Shown in pieces: positions 1 through 7,372 of a stretch of 64,000 nt of DNA (position 1 is its first letter; every line of letters begins with the position of its first letter). A program made the position numbers and the translations under genes. The stretch comes from Microbacterium wangchenii (GTDB lineage Bacteria; Actinomycetota; Actinomycetes; Actinomycetales; Microbacteriaceae), in NCBI RefSeq assembly GCF_004564355.1, contig NZ_CP038266.1:372001-436000 (forward strand), written 5' to 3'. The notes below the pieces were generated by a model. The model saw only the letters and a program-made list of their open reading frames with translations, ran no database searches and was not told where the DNA came from.

Positions 1-1
1 T

Positions 2-2017
2 GCCCGCCAACTCGCGGGCCAGCCGGCGATGTGGCGCAACGCCTATGCCCGACCCGATGCGCGACGGGCCATCGCGACCAGCGATGTGTGGTTCACGGCA
101 TACCCCATCTCGCTCATCACGCGCCCGGGGCAGTCGTTCCTGGCGGCGCTCGGTGACGAGGAGCTGTGGGAGGCATTCGACCGCGTGGGCATCACCGCGG
201 TCCACACCGGCCCGGTGAAGCGAGCCGGTGGCATCGCCGGATGGCGGGAGACCCCCAGCGTCGACGGGCACTTCGACCGCATCAGCACCGAGATCGACCC
301 CGCGTTCGGCACCGAGGAGGAGTTCCGCGCGCTCTGCGACGTCGCGGACACCCACGGCGGCAGCGTCATCGACGACATCGTGCCCGGCCACACCGGGAAG
401 GGCGCCGACTTCCGGCTCGCCGAGATGGGCTTCAAGGACTACCCCGGGATCTACCACATGGTCGAGATCCTCCCGGAGGACTGGGGGCTGCTCCCCGACG
501 TGCCCGAAGGGGTCGACAGCGTCAACCTCGACCCCACGACCGAGCAGGAGCTCGAGGGGCGCGGCTACATCATCGGCGCCCTCCAGCGCGTCATCTTCTA
601 CACCCCCGGGGTGAAGGAGACGAACTGGAGTGCCACGGCACCCGTGATCGGCCCCGACGGCATCACGCGCCGCTGGGTCTATCTGCACTATTTCAAGCAG
701 GGGCAGCCCTCGATCAACTGGCTGGACCCGACCTTCGCGGGCATGCGCCTGGTCATCGGCGACGCCCTGCACTCCCTCGGAGAGCTCGGCACGAGCGCTC
801 TGCGCCTCGACGCGAACGGCTTCCTCGGAGTTGAGAAGAGCGCGGAGGGCCTGCCTGCCTGGTCCGAAGGGCATCCGCTCTCCCACGCGGCGAACCACAT
901 CATCGCCGGGATGGTGCGGAAGGTGGGTGGCTTCACGTTCCAGGAGCTCAACCTCACGATCGAAGACATCCGCGACACCGGGGCCGTGGGGGCAGACCTC
1001 TCCTACGACTTCATCGGGCGCCCTGGCTACCACCACGCTCTCGCGACGGGGCAGACGGAGTTCCTCCGGCTCGCGCTGACGACGTCGCTGGAGTTCGGCG
1101 TGCATCCCGTGCAGCTCGTGCACGGGATGCAGAACCACGACGAGCTCACCTACGAGCTCGTGCACTGGGCGACACGGCATGGCGACGATCTCTACCGCTT
1201 CCGCGGAGGCGAGATCACGGGCAGTCAGCTCGCCGAACTCGTTCGCGCCGAGCTCACCGAGGGGCTGACCGGGACGGCCGACTACAACCGCGTGTTCACC
1301 CAGAACGGCATCGCGTGCACGACGACCTCGCTCATCGCGGCCACGCGGGGGATCGGTCGACTGGACGACATCGCCGATGCCGACGTTCCCATCATCCGCG
1401 ACGCCCACCTGCTGCTGTGCGCGTACAACGCATGGCAGCCCGGCGTCTTCGCCCTCTCCGGATGGGATCTCGTGGGCATGCTCACCGTCCCCTCCGACGA
1501 GGTCGCCGATCTGATCGCGTCCGGCGACACGCGCTGGATCGAACGCGGGGCCCACGATCTGCTCGACGTGGACCCGAAGGCCACGCGCTCTGCGGCAGGC
1601 ATGCCGCGCGGGCGCGCCCTCTACGGCCCGCTGCCCGCGCAGCTCGACGATCCGGAGTCGTTCGCCTCGCGTCTTGCCGGCATCATCGACCTGCGCCGGG
1701 AGTACGGCATCGCGACCGCATCGCAGGTCGACATCCCCGAGGTTGCGCACGCCGGGATGCTCGTCCTCGTGCACCGCCTCGACGACGGCGACCCGGACGC
1801 GGACGCCCGGATGCAGGTGACCGTGCTGAACTTCTCGTCCGAGCCGACGGAGGGCACCGTGCGGTCGGAGCAGCTCGTGCCCCAGAGCGAGGTGGTGGAC
1901 GCCGCCTCCGGCGAGACCGTCGGACGCGTCGACGACCTGCAGAGCTTCGCCGTCTCGCTGCCCGCCTACGGGGCGCTCTTCCTCGTGCTGGAACCGGTGG
2001 AGCCGCCGGCCGAGTGA
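2..2017 (+). CDS. treS: GH13 alpha-glucosyltransferase, trehalose-synthase-like (5' partial)
   Basis: Glycoside hydrolase family 13 enzyme of the trehalose synthase/maltose glucosyltransferase type, expected to interconvert maltose and trehalose or act on related alpha-glucosides in the cytoplasm. Visible GH13 landmarks are the nucleophile region RLDANGF, the acid/base region FTFQELN and the third-Asp region QNHDELT. The C-terminal part is a beta domain. The reading frame is open from base 2, so although an ATG lies at 29 the true start is probably left of the window. It meets the maltokinase gene tail to tail with one base between stops. Family is clear; exact substrate is inferred. Confidence 0.75.
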   Translation, partial: ARQLAGQPAMWRNAYARPDARRAIATSDVWFTAYPISLITRPGQSFLAALGDEELWEAFDRVGITAVHTGPVKRAGGIAGWRETPSVDGHFDRISTEIDPAFGTEEEFRALCDVADTHGGSVIDDIVPGHTGKGADFRLAEMGFKDYPGIYHMVEILPEDWGLLPDVPEGVDSVNLDPTTEQELEGRGYIIGALQRVIFYTPGVKETNWSATAPVIGPDGITRRWVYLHYFKQGQPSINWLDPTFAGMRLVIGDALHSLGELGTSALRLDANGFLGVEKSAEGLPAWSEGHPLSHAANHIIAGMVRKVGGFTFQELNLTIEDIRDTGAVGADLSYDFIGRPGYHHALATGQTEFLRLALTTSLEFGVHPVQLVHGMQNHDELTYELVHWATRHGDDLYRFRGGEITGSQLAELVRAELTEGLTGTADYNRVFTQNGIACTTTSLIAATRGIGRLDDIADADVPIIRDAHLLLCAYNAWQPGVFALSGWDLVGMLTVPSDEVADLIASGDTRWIERGAHDLLDVDPKATRSAAGMPRGRALYGPLPAQLDDPESFASRLAGIIDLRREYGIATASQVDIPEVAHAGMLVLVHRLDDGDPDADARMQVTVLNFSSEPTEGTVRSEQLVPQSEVVDAASGETVGRVDDLQSFAVSLPAYGALFLVLEPVEPPAE

Positions 2018-2018
2018 T

Positions 2019-3281
2019 TCAACCGGGCAGGGCCTCGGGCGCGAGGGCGGCGTCGATGCCTGCGAGCGGCACCGGCAGCCAGTCGGGCCGGTTGCGCGCC
2101 TCGTAGGTCGACTCGTAGACCGCCTTGTCGAGCACGAGCGCCCGCAGCAGCACGGAGTCCAGCGCGACCGCGCCGGCCGCACCTGCGTACGCATCCAGGA
2201 ACGCCGCCCGGCACGCGGCCGCCCACTCGCCCGCGTCCGGCCCGCCGCCGACCGCGCCGGCGTAGTCGAAGGACCGCAGCATCCCGGCGACGTCGCGTGG
2301 CGGCAGGTCGGGGATCGCGCGCTCCTCCATCGGCCGGAGCGGCTCCCCTTCGAAGTCGACGATGCGCCAGCCGCCGTCGGGCACCGCGAGCACCTGCCCC
2401 AGATGCAGGTCTCCGTGGATCCGCTGCATGCGCGGCCACGGGCGATCGAGCGCGGCCCGGTAGACCGCGTCGATCGCGGCGAATCGATCGGCGACGGCGG
2501 GCACCTCGGCCGCGGCGATCTCCAGCCTCCGTCGCCAGGCGGCCGCGGTGGCGATGACGTCGTCGGGCCGGGCATCGGCCGTCTCCAGCGCGGCGCCGAG
2601 TGCTCCGTGCACCCCGGCCACGGCGGTCCCGAGGTCGCGGGCCGCCTCGGTGAAGTCGCGCCCATGCCGCGCCGCTTCCAGCGCGATCTCCCATCCGTCG
2701 CGCACGCCGCGGAGGAAGTCCTGCGCGAAGCACAGCGTGCCGCTCGCGACGCCCGACTGCCGCCCGACATCGGGCCACTCCGCATCGAGGCTGCCGAGGA
2801 ACCGAGGCACGTGCGGCGATCCCGCGCCACTGAGAACGCGCTGGACCGTGACGTCGGGATTCTCGCCGTGATGAAGGGTGCGGAAGAGCTTCAGGATGAT
2901 CGTCGGCTGCCCGTCCTCGTCGAACACGATCGAGGTGTTGGACTGCTCGCCCGTGAGCACCCGGGCGCCCGTCACCCGGCTGATGTCGACCGCCATCTCG
3001 GCCAGCAATCCGATGGCGAAGGAGGGATGCCGCGTGGCATCGATGAGGTAGCCGTCGGCGTCCTGGGTGATGACGGTATCCGACGCGGTGGGCGCCGCGA
3101 CCCGGACGAGCGGTACGTGGTAGAGCGCGGGCAACGATCCCGCGTCGTCCATGAGCAGGTACCGCGTGGCACCCCCGGGGGCCGGTTGGGCGTCGAGGAT
3201 CCGGAACCGGGGCTCGTGGCTCTTGCCCGCGTACCAGCGCTGCTGCGCCACCCAGGCGCTGAGGTCATCCGTGAACTGCAC
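2019..3281 (-). CDS. mak: Maltokinase-like phosphotransferase
   Basis: Aminoglycoside-phosphotransferase-fold sugar kinase resembling maltokinase, which makes maltose 1-phosphate from maltose and ATP for the GlgE glycogen/alpha-glucan route. The N-terminal cap has the family-typical QQRWYAGK motif. LTGEQSNTS follows in the N-lobe, and the catalytic loop HGDLHLGQ and metal-binding IVDFEGEP lie in the C-lobe. The 420-residue length fits free-standing maltokinases. It lies convergent to the GH13 gene, so the two partner enzymes are adjacent but not one operon. Kinase family is clear; maltose specificity is inferred from the cap and neighbour. Confidence 0.8.
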   Translation of the reverse strand: MQFTDDLSAWVAQQRWYAGKSHEPRFRILDAQPAPGGATRYLLMDDAGSLPALYHVPLVRVAAPTASDTVITQDADGYLIDATRHPSFAIGLLAEMAVDISRVTGARVLTGEQSNTSIVFDEDGQPTIILKLFRTLHHGENPDVTVQRVLSGAGSPHVPRFLGSLDAEWPDVGRQSGVASGTLCFAQDFLRGVRDGWEIALEAARHGRDFTEAARDLGTAVAGVHGALGAALETADARPDDVIATAAAWRRRLEIAAAEVPAVADRFAAIDAVYRAALDRPWPRMQRIHGDLHLGQVLAVPDGGWRIVDFEGEPLRPMEERAIPDLPPRDVAGMLRSFDYAGAVGGGPDAGEWAAACRAAFLDAYAGAAGAVALDSVLLRALVLDKAVYESTYEARNRPDWLPVPLAGIDAALAPEALPG

Positions 3282-3353
3282 ACTCCACCTTGACCCGGGG
3301 TGGGAACCGCGAGGAAGGGGTGGACGGGCGCGGGAGGCGCGTAGTACGTCGGG

Positions 3354-4061
3354 CTATCGGCGGGTCCCGATGTAGACCGTGTTCGAGGAGATTCCGCCGG
3401 TGAGACGGTTGTCGAACTCCACGACGTGGGCCGCGCAGTCGTTCAGCACAGAGGAGAGCGTGGTCAGGAAGCCCGCGTCGGGCGGGTCGTCCGACCACAG
3501 GGCGAAGACGCCCCGGTCGGTGAGGTGCCGAGCGAGGGATTCGATTCCTGCCGAGGTGTAGAGGTCGGCGTGACTTGGATCGAGAGTGTGCTGCGGAGAG
3601 TGATCGACATCCAGCAGGACGACGTCATAGCGCGTGTCCTCGGGTGCGGGTGGGCGGCGCACCACGGCGAAGAAGTCGTCGTGGACGAGGGTCACCCGGG
3701 GGTCTCGCACCAGCTGCGCCGACATCGGGAGCAGCTCCCGCTCATGCCACCCGATCACCGCGGGGAGTGCGTCGATCACATCCAGCTTCCGCACGCGGCT
3801 GTCGTGCAGCGCGGTCGCGGCCGTGTAGCCGAGCCCCAGACCGCCCACGAGCACGTGGAGGTCGCTGCCTTCTGCGGCGGCGAGGCCCAGGGTCGCCAGC
3901 TGCTCCTCGGCCCGAGTGAACAGGCTCGACATGAGGTATTCGTCCTTCAACTTCACCTCGTAGATGAGCTCACCCGTGGCCGGGTCTGCGCGACGGCGGA
4001 GGGTGAGCTCGCCCATCCGCGTCTCCTGCCAGTCGAGCTCCTCGAATCGAGCGATCATGGC
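3354..4061 (-). CDS. Spermidine-synthase-like SAM-dependent methyltransferase fold protein
   Basis: Rossmann-fold protein of the spermidine synthase/methyltransferase group. LVGGLGLGYTAA is the nucleotide-binding glycine loop, followed by KLDVIDALP (acidic end of beta 2) and YDVVLLDVDH (beta 4). Many actinobacteria carry such proteins without polyamine synthesis, so the substrate is unknown. An ATG twenty codons upstream (4121) is in frame. I prefer the ATG at 4061 because a GAGAG purine stretch precedes it at six bases and conserved sequence starts there. No operon partner is evident. Confidence 0.65.
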   Translation of the reverse strand, partial: AMIARFEELDWQETRMGELTLRRRADPATGELIYEVKLKDEYLMSSLFTRAEEQLATLGLAAAEGSDLHVLVGGLGLGYTAATALHDSRVRKLDVIDALPAVIGWHERELLPMSAQLVRDPRVTLVHDDFFAVVRRPPAPEDTRYDVVLLDVDHSPQHTLDPSHADLYTSAGIESLARHLTDRGVFALWSDDPPDAGFLTTLSSVLNDCAAHVVEFDNRLTGGISSNTVYIGTRR

Positions 4062-4174
4062 GTGCTCTCGTTCTCTCACTTCGGGGATTGACGTCGGACG
4101 GATGTCGCGTCGTCGCTCCATCCTCGCGGATCGAGGCGATCGTCACGGCCCCCCTGCCCGCGAGCGGAGGTGAC

Positions 4175-4627
4175 TCAGGGTGACAGCAGATCGATCAACT
4201 GGGCCTTCGTGAATCGAGAGAAGCCGCGGTGACCTGCGGCTCTCGCGCGCTCGCGCAGCTCCACGACCGTCAGTGACGCCAGGTCGGTCGTCGGCAGGAT
4301 GGCGCGCAGGGCTTCGTCCAGGAGGGCGGCGGGGGCCGCGGATTCGGCGACAGGGGACTCCGCGGCGCTCCCGGCCTCAGCCTCGGCCGCGGCCTTCTGC
4401 ACGCGGGCGGTCGCGGCGACCGCCTTCTTCTGGACCTTTCGGGGGTGGCGCGCGATCTTCTTCTTGGATGCCTGCGACGCCTTCTTCGCTTCGTCCGCCA
4501 GCGCCCGCAGCTTCTTCGCGACCTTCTTCGGCAGGGTCTTGCTCAGACGCTTGGCGTCCTTGGCGGCTGCGGCTGCAGCATCCATCGCCTCGCCGACGGC
4601 ACTCGTCGCTTTGCTGTTCTTGGCCAT
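4175..4627 (-). CDS. Lysine/alanine-rich histone-H1-like protein with C-terminal SAP/Rho-N-like domain
   Basis: Small basic protein of 150 residues. Residues 1-90 are Lys/Ala-rich with PKK, SKKK and QKKA patches like eukaryotic H1 tails and bacterial nucleoid proteins. An acidic Ala/Glu linker follows. The last 35 residues (LASLTVVELRERARAAG, then FTKAQLIDLL) match the helix-extension-helix shape of SAP or Rho N-terminal domains, which bind nucleic acid. A GAGAGG Shine-Dalgarno precedes ATG. Likely a nucleoid-associated or RNA-binding protein; the role is inferred from composition and the C-terminal motif. Confidence 0.65.
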   Translation of the reverse strand: MAKNSKATSAVGEAMDAAAAAAKDAKRLSKTLPKKVAKKLRALADEAKKASQASKKKIARHPRKVQKKAVAATARVQKAAAEAEAGSAAESPVAESAAPAALLDEALRAILPTTDLASLTVVELRERARAAGHRGFSRFTKAQLIDLLSP

Positions 4628-4759
4628 GGGAAACCTCTCTCAGTCCTCGGAGGCGGACGTGACGCGCTCGACTCCACCATGACGCGGGGGGACCCGGGAC
4701 GGAAGGGATGGACGTGCCCCGGACCGACGTAGTACTGCAACGGGCCCGCGGGCCGGCTC

Positions 4760-4933
4760 CTACCGCGTGCGGCGCGCCCACCGCGGACGCCACGATCGGC
4801 GGCGGTGCGTCTCCGATCGGGGAGCGGTCACGGGGGCGTCGGGCAGCGCACTGCGCATGGGGAAGGAGTCGTATCGGCTGGGGTCGCCGCCGGCCTGGAT
4901 CGCCAGCAGGGCCGCCGCGAAGCTCATATCCAT
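4760..4933 (-). CDS. Small orphan ORF, 57 residues, strong Shine-Dalgarno
   Basis: ATG at 4933 is preceded by GGAGG nine bases upstream, among the best ribosome sites in the window. The protein starts MDMSFAAALLAIQAGG and has a short hydrophobic N-terminus and a strongly Arg/Trp-rich C-terminus (RRRSWRP, WARRTR). I recognise no family. It is transcribed away from the CGNR regulator gene, and two GTTT/AAAC palindromes lie in the shared upstream region, so it may be that regulator's target. It is short, and GC-rich DNA gives chance ORFs, so it needs expression evidence. Confidence 0.45.
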   Translation of the reverse strand: MDMSFAAALLAIQAGGDPSRYDSFPMRSALPDAPVTAPRSETHRRRSWRPRWARRTR

Positions 4934-4955
4934 GATCTGTTACCTCCAAAGCCTT

Positions 4956-5018
4956 GTTTAGTGGAAACACTACGACTCGCCTCCGACATTCGCGGGTAAA
5001 GTGGGTTTCGGTGGAAAC
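4956..5018. promoter_or_regulatory. Two related palindromes upstream of the CGNR regulator gene
   Basis: GTTTAGTGGAAAC (4956-4968) and GTTTCGGTGGAAAC (5005-5018) share GTTT...GTGGAAAC and are each near-perfect dyads. The second covers the regulator's GTG start. A -10-like TAAAGT (4997-5002) sits between them, eight bases before the start. The layout suggests autoregulation by the CGNR protein. Confidence 0.5.
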
Positions 5019-5658
5019 AGCAGCGGAGGTCTCGCGCACACGTTTCGTCGGCGGGACGCTCGCCCTCGACTTCGTCAACACGCGCGACGGGGGTCCGGGC
5101 GCAGAGCCCGACGACCTCGTCGTGAGCTACGGGCACCTCGTCTCCTGGGCCCGATCGGCCGGGGTGCTCGATGCCGGATCGGCCGACGCATTGCACGCGG
5201 CTGCGCACGCAGTCCCGACGTCGGCCGGTGACGCGTGGCAGCGGTCGCTCCAGGTACGAGGCGCTCTCGACGCCGTTCTCCGCCCGATCGCTGCGGGACT
5301 GCGTCCGGATGACGACGCGCTGGCGCGTCTGGCGGCCGAGGAAGCCGAGGCGCTCGCCGCGGCGACCCTGATGCCTGCGCGGCACGGGCAGGAGCCGGAG
5401 TACGAGTGGAGCTGGGACGCCGACGCCTCGCTCCACCGCCCGCTGAGGCAGATCGTGCATTCGGCCACGCAACTGCTCACGAACCCGACGGCCATCACGC
5501 GGCTGAAACAGTGCGCGGGCTGCGACTACCTCTTCATGGACGAGAGCAAGAACCGCAGCCGCAGGTGGTGCAGCATGCAGGACTGCGGCACGACTCAGAA
5601 GGTGAGCCGCTACGTCGCGGCCCGGCGCGCACGCTCGGAGGGCACCGCCTCGTCCTGA
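5011..5658 (+). CDS. CGNR zinc-finger transcriptional regulator (ABATE domain)
   Basis: Regulator of the CGNR family. The N-terminal ABATE-like region contains FVGGTLALDFVNT. The C-terminal putative zinc finger has CAGCDYLFMDESKNRSRRWC followed by an MQDCG variant of the usual CGNR signature. An in-frame ATG at 4954 exists, but GTG at 5011 is preferred: the -10-like TAAAGT is eight bases upstream (leaderless pattern) and family homology begins just after. The upstream ATG region overlaps a palindromic operator candidate. The ligand is unknown. Confidence 0.8.
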   Translation: METAAEVSRTRFVGGTLALDFVNTRDGGPGAEPDDLVVSYGHLVSWARSAGVLDAGSADALHAAAHAVPTSAGDAWQRSLQVRGALDAVLRPIAAGLRPDDDALARLAAEEAEALAAATLMPARHGQEPEYEWSWDADASLHRPLRQIVHSATQLLTNPTAITRLKQCAGCDYLFMDESKNRSRRWCSMQDCGTTQKVSRYVAARRARSEGTASS

Positions 5659-5674
5659 ATCGAGTTCGGTCGCC

Positions 5675-5704
5675 GGGAAGCTTCGGCCCCGACCGAAGCT
5701 TCCC
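5675..5704. terminator. Perfect 12-bp inverted repeat (terminator or operator)
   Basis: GGGAAGCTTCGG and its exact complement CCGAAGCTTCCC flank a six-base loop CCCCGA, 17 bases after the CGNR stop and 6 bases before the OsmC -10 element. It is GC-rich with no T-run. It could end the CGNR transcript, or, since the right arm falls in the OsmC promoter spacer, act as an operator. Confidence 0.55.
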
Positions 5705-5721
5705 GCTCCTACGCTCGCGTC

Positions 5722-6174
5722 ATGACCGACCACCACTACGCCACGACCCTCATGTGGACCGGCGACACCGGATCCGGATATGCCGGCTACGGCCGCGCGC
5801 ACGACGTCCAGATCGGGGGCGACATCGTCACACTCAGCGCGGATGCCGCATTCCGCGGTGACGCGTCGCTGCCCAACCCGGAGCAGCTCCTGCTCGCCGC
5901 GGCGAGCTCGTGCCAGCTCTTGTCGTTCCTCGCCGTCGCCGCCCGAGCCGGCGTCGCCGTGCTCGCCTACCGCGACGACGCGACGGCGGTGATGCCGGCC
6001 GGGACCACACCCATGCGGGTCACCCGCGTACATCTCGCCCCGCGCATCGAGGTGCGGGGCGTGGATGCTGCGGTCGTGCGCCGGTTGGTCCACGACGCCC
6101 ACGACGCCTGCTTCGTGGCCAACTCCCTCTCGGCGGAAGTCGTCGTGGTGCCCGACGTGGAGGTGGTGTCGTGA
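5722..6174 (+). CDS. OsmC family peroxiredoxin-like protein
   Basis: OsmC/Ohr-fold protein, typically reducing organic hydroperoxides with a two-cysteine centre. The first cysteine is in EQLLLAAASSCQLLSFLA and the second in HDACFVANSL, at the standard spacing. A -10-like TACGCT (5710-5715) lies six bases before ATG, so the transcript is probably leaderless. The GTGA at its end couples it to the ACT-domain gene and then an ArsR regulator, forming a three-gene unit. The 150-residue length fits the YhfA/OsmC branch. The redox role is inferred from the cysteine pair. Confidence 0.85.
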   Translation: MTDHHYATTLMWTGDTGSGYAGYGRAHDVQIGGDIVTLSADAAFRGDASLPNPEQLLLAAASSCQLLSFLAVAARAGVAVLAYRDDATAVMPAGTTPMRVTRVHLAPRIEVRGVDAAVVRRLVHDAHDACFVANSLSAEVVVVPDVEVVS

Positions 6175-6530
6175 ACGACCTCGCGATACCTGTGACCGAC
6201 GTCGCGGCCGAGGTCGGTCACATCGGCCGCGTGCTGGGTGCGGCGGGCATCGGCCTCGAAGGCGGCGGGGTGTGGGCCGGGGAGGCGCACTACCTCGTGG
6301 CCGACGGCGCGGCAGCGGTCGCGGCGCTCGAGGTCGCCGGCGTGCGGGGAGCGCGGGTGACCCCAGCGCTGGTGACACCGCTGCGCGCAGACGTCCCGGG
6401 CGAACTCGGCCGCATCATGTCGGCACTGGCTCTTGCCGGTGTCGTCATCGGTGCCCAGTACAGTGACCACGACAACCGCAAGGTGTTCGTCGTCGACGAC
6501 ATCGAGCATGCCCGGGAGGTCCTGCGATGA
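6171..6530 (+). CDS. ACT-domain (amino-acid-binding) protein
   Basis: Protein of 119 residues with two ACT-like halves. The second is clearest: DVPGELGRIMSALALAGV, then AQYSDHDNRKVFVVDD, the usual beta-alpha-beta ligand-binding fold. GTG at 6171 overlaps the OsmC stop and its own TGA overlaps the next ATG, so it is translated in a tight operon. Stand-alone ACT proteins usually sense amino acids or act as small regulators; the ligand here is unknown. The neighbouring OsmC protein and HTH regulator suggest a stress or amino-acid-linked redox response. Confidence 0.7.
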   Translation: MNDLAIPVTDVAAEVGHIGRVLGAAGIGLEGGGVWAGEAHYLVADGAAAVAALEVAGVRGARVTPALVTPLRADVPGELGRIMSALALAGVVIGAQYSDHDNRKVFVVDDIEHAREVLR

Positions 6531-7210
6531 CCCAGCCTCGCGCATCCGTCGAATCCCTCGGCCAAGCCCTCGCCGAGCCGCGCCGGCTACGCATCCTGCT
6601 GGAGCTGCTGGGCGGCGTTCCGCTCCCGGCCGGCGCGCTCGCCGCACGCATCGGCGTCGCGCCATCCACGGTGAGCGGGCATCTCGCCCGCCTGCAGGAG
6701 GCGGGGCTCGTCCGGGTGGAGCAGCGAGGGCGCGCGAGGTGCGCGATGCTCGCCGATCCGAGCGTCGCCGAAGCCGTCGAGGCGCTGCTGCGGATGTCGG
6801 CTGAGCCGGCCGTCGCGTCGTGGTCGGGAAACGACCGCCGGCTCGCGATGCGGCGGGCGCGGTCGTGCTACGACCACCTCGCGGGCGACCTCGGCATCGC
6901 GATGACCGATCACCTGGTTGCGCACGGCTGGGTGGACCCGGACGTGGGCTCCGCCAGCGCTCCCGTCGACCGCATCGCACGGGGCCTCGGCCTGGCGCTG
7001 ACGCTCGCCGAGTCACCGCGTCCCCTCGTGCGCGGCTGCACCGACTGGACGGCGCGCCGCTCCCACCTCGCCGGGCGTCTGGGCGCGGCCATCCTGACCG
7101 CGCTCCTGACGGAGGGATGGCTCACACGTCGGCGCGACGACCGCTCGCTGCGCATCACGCCGCGCGGGGAGGAGGGGTTCGCCCTGTTCGGAATCCGGAT
7201 CCTCGGCTGA
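6527..7210 (+). CDS. ArsR-type winged-helix regulator with C-terminal extension
   Basis: The N-terminal 85 residues form a winged helix: LAEPRRLRILLELL, then the recognition helix region IGVAPSTVSGHLARLQEAGLV and a wing with VEQRGRAR. About 140 residues follow with no recognised ligand domain, longer than the 100-120 residues of classic ArsR proteins; this matches a known actinobacterial subgroup. ATG overlaps the ACT-protein stop. Last gene of the OsmC-ACT-ArsR unit and its probable regulator. No metal-binding cysteine cluster is evident. Confidence 0.8.
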   Translation: MTQPRASVESLGQALAEPRRLRILLELLGGVPLPAGALAARIGVAPSTVSGHLARLQEAGLVRVEQRGRARCAMLADPSVAEAVEALLRMSAEPAVASWSGNDRRLAMRRARSCYDHLAGDLGIAMTDHLVAHGWVDPDVGSASAPVDRIARGLGLALTLAESPRPLVRGCTDWTARRSHLAGRLGAAILTALLTEGWLTRRRDDRSLRITPRGEEGFALFGIRILG

Positions 7211-7285
7211 CCACCGCGCCCGCTGCGGCCGAGGTCTGCGGTCGCCGACCGCGCGTGCGCGCGTCGGCATGACCCGGCGCATCCC

Positions 7286-7355
7286 TAGAATCGTAGACAC
7301 GAGCGCGCGACGATTCCCCCGTCGTGTCATGACGATGGCGTCACCCGTGTGACGC
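7286..7355 (+). promoter_or_regulatory. Promoter and leader hairpin of the GAPDH gene
   Basis: TAGAAT at 7286-7291 is a strong -10 element, although no good -35 is seen. It predicts a leader of about 75 bases. The leader contains a perfect seven-base inverted repeat GCGTCAC/GTGACGC with a four-base loop (7338-7355), just upstream of the Shine-Dalgarno. The hairpin could affect message stability or translation. Confidence 0.4.
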
Positions 7356-7372
7356 GGCCAGGAGAGACACAC

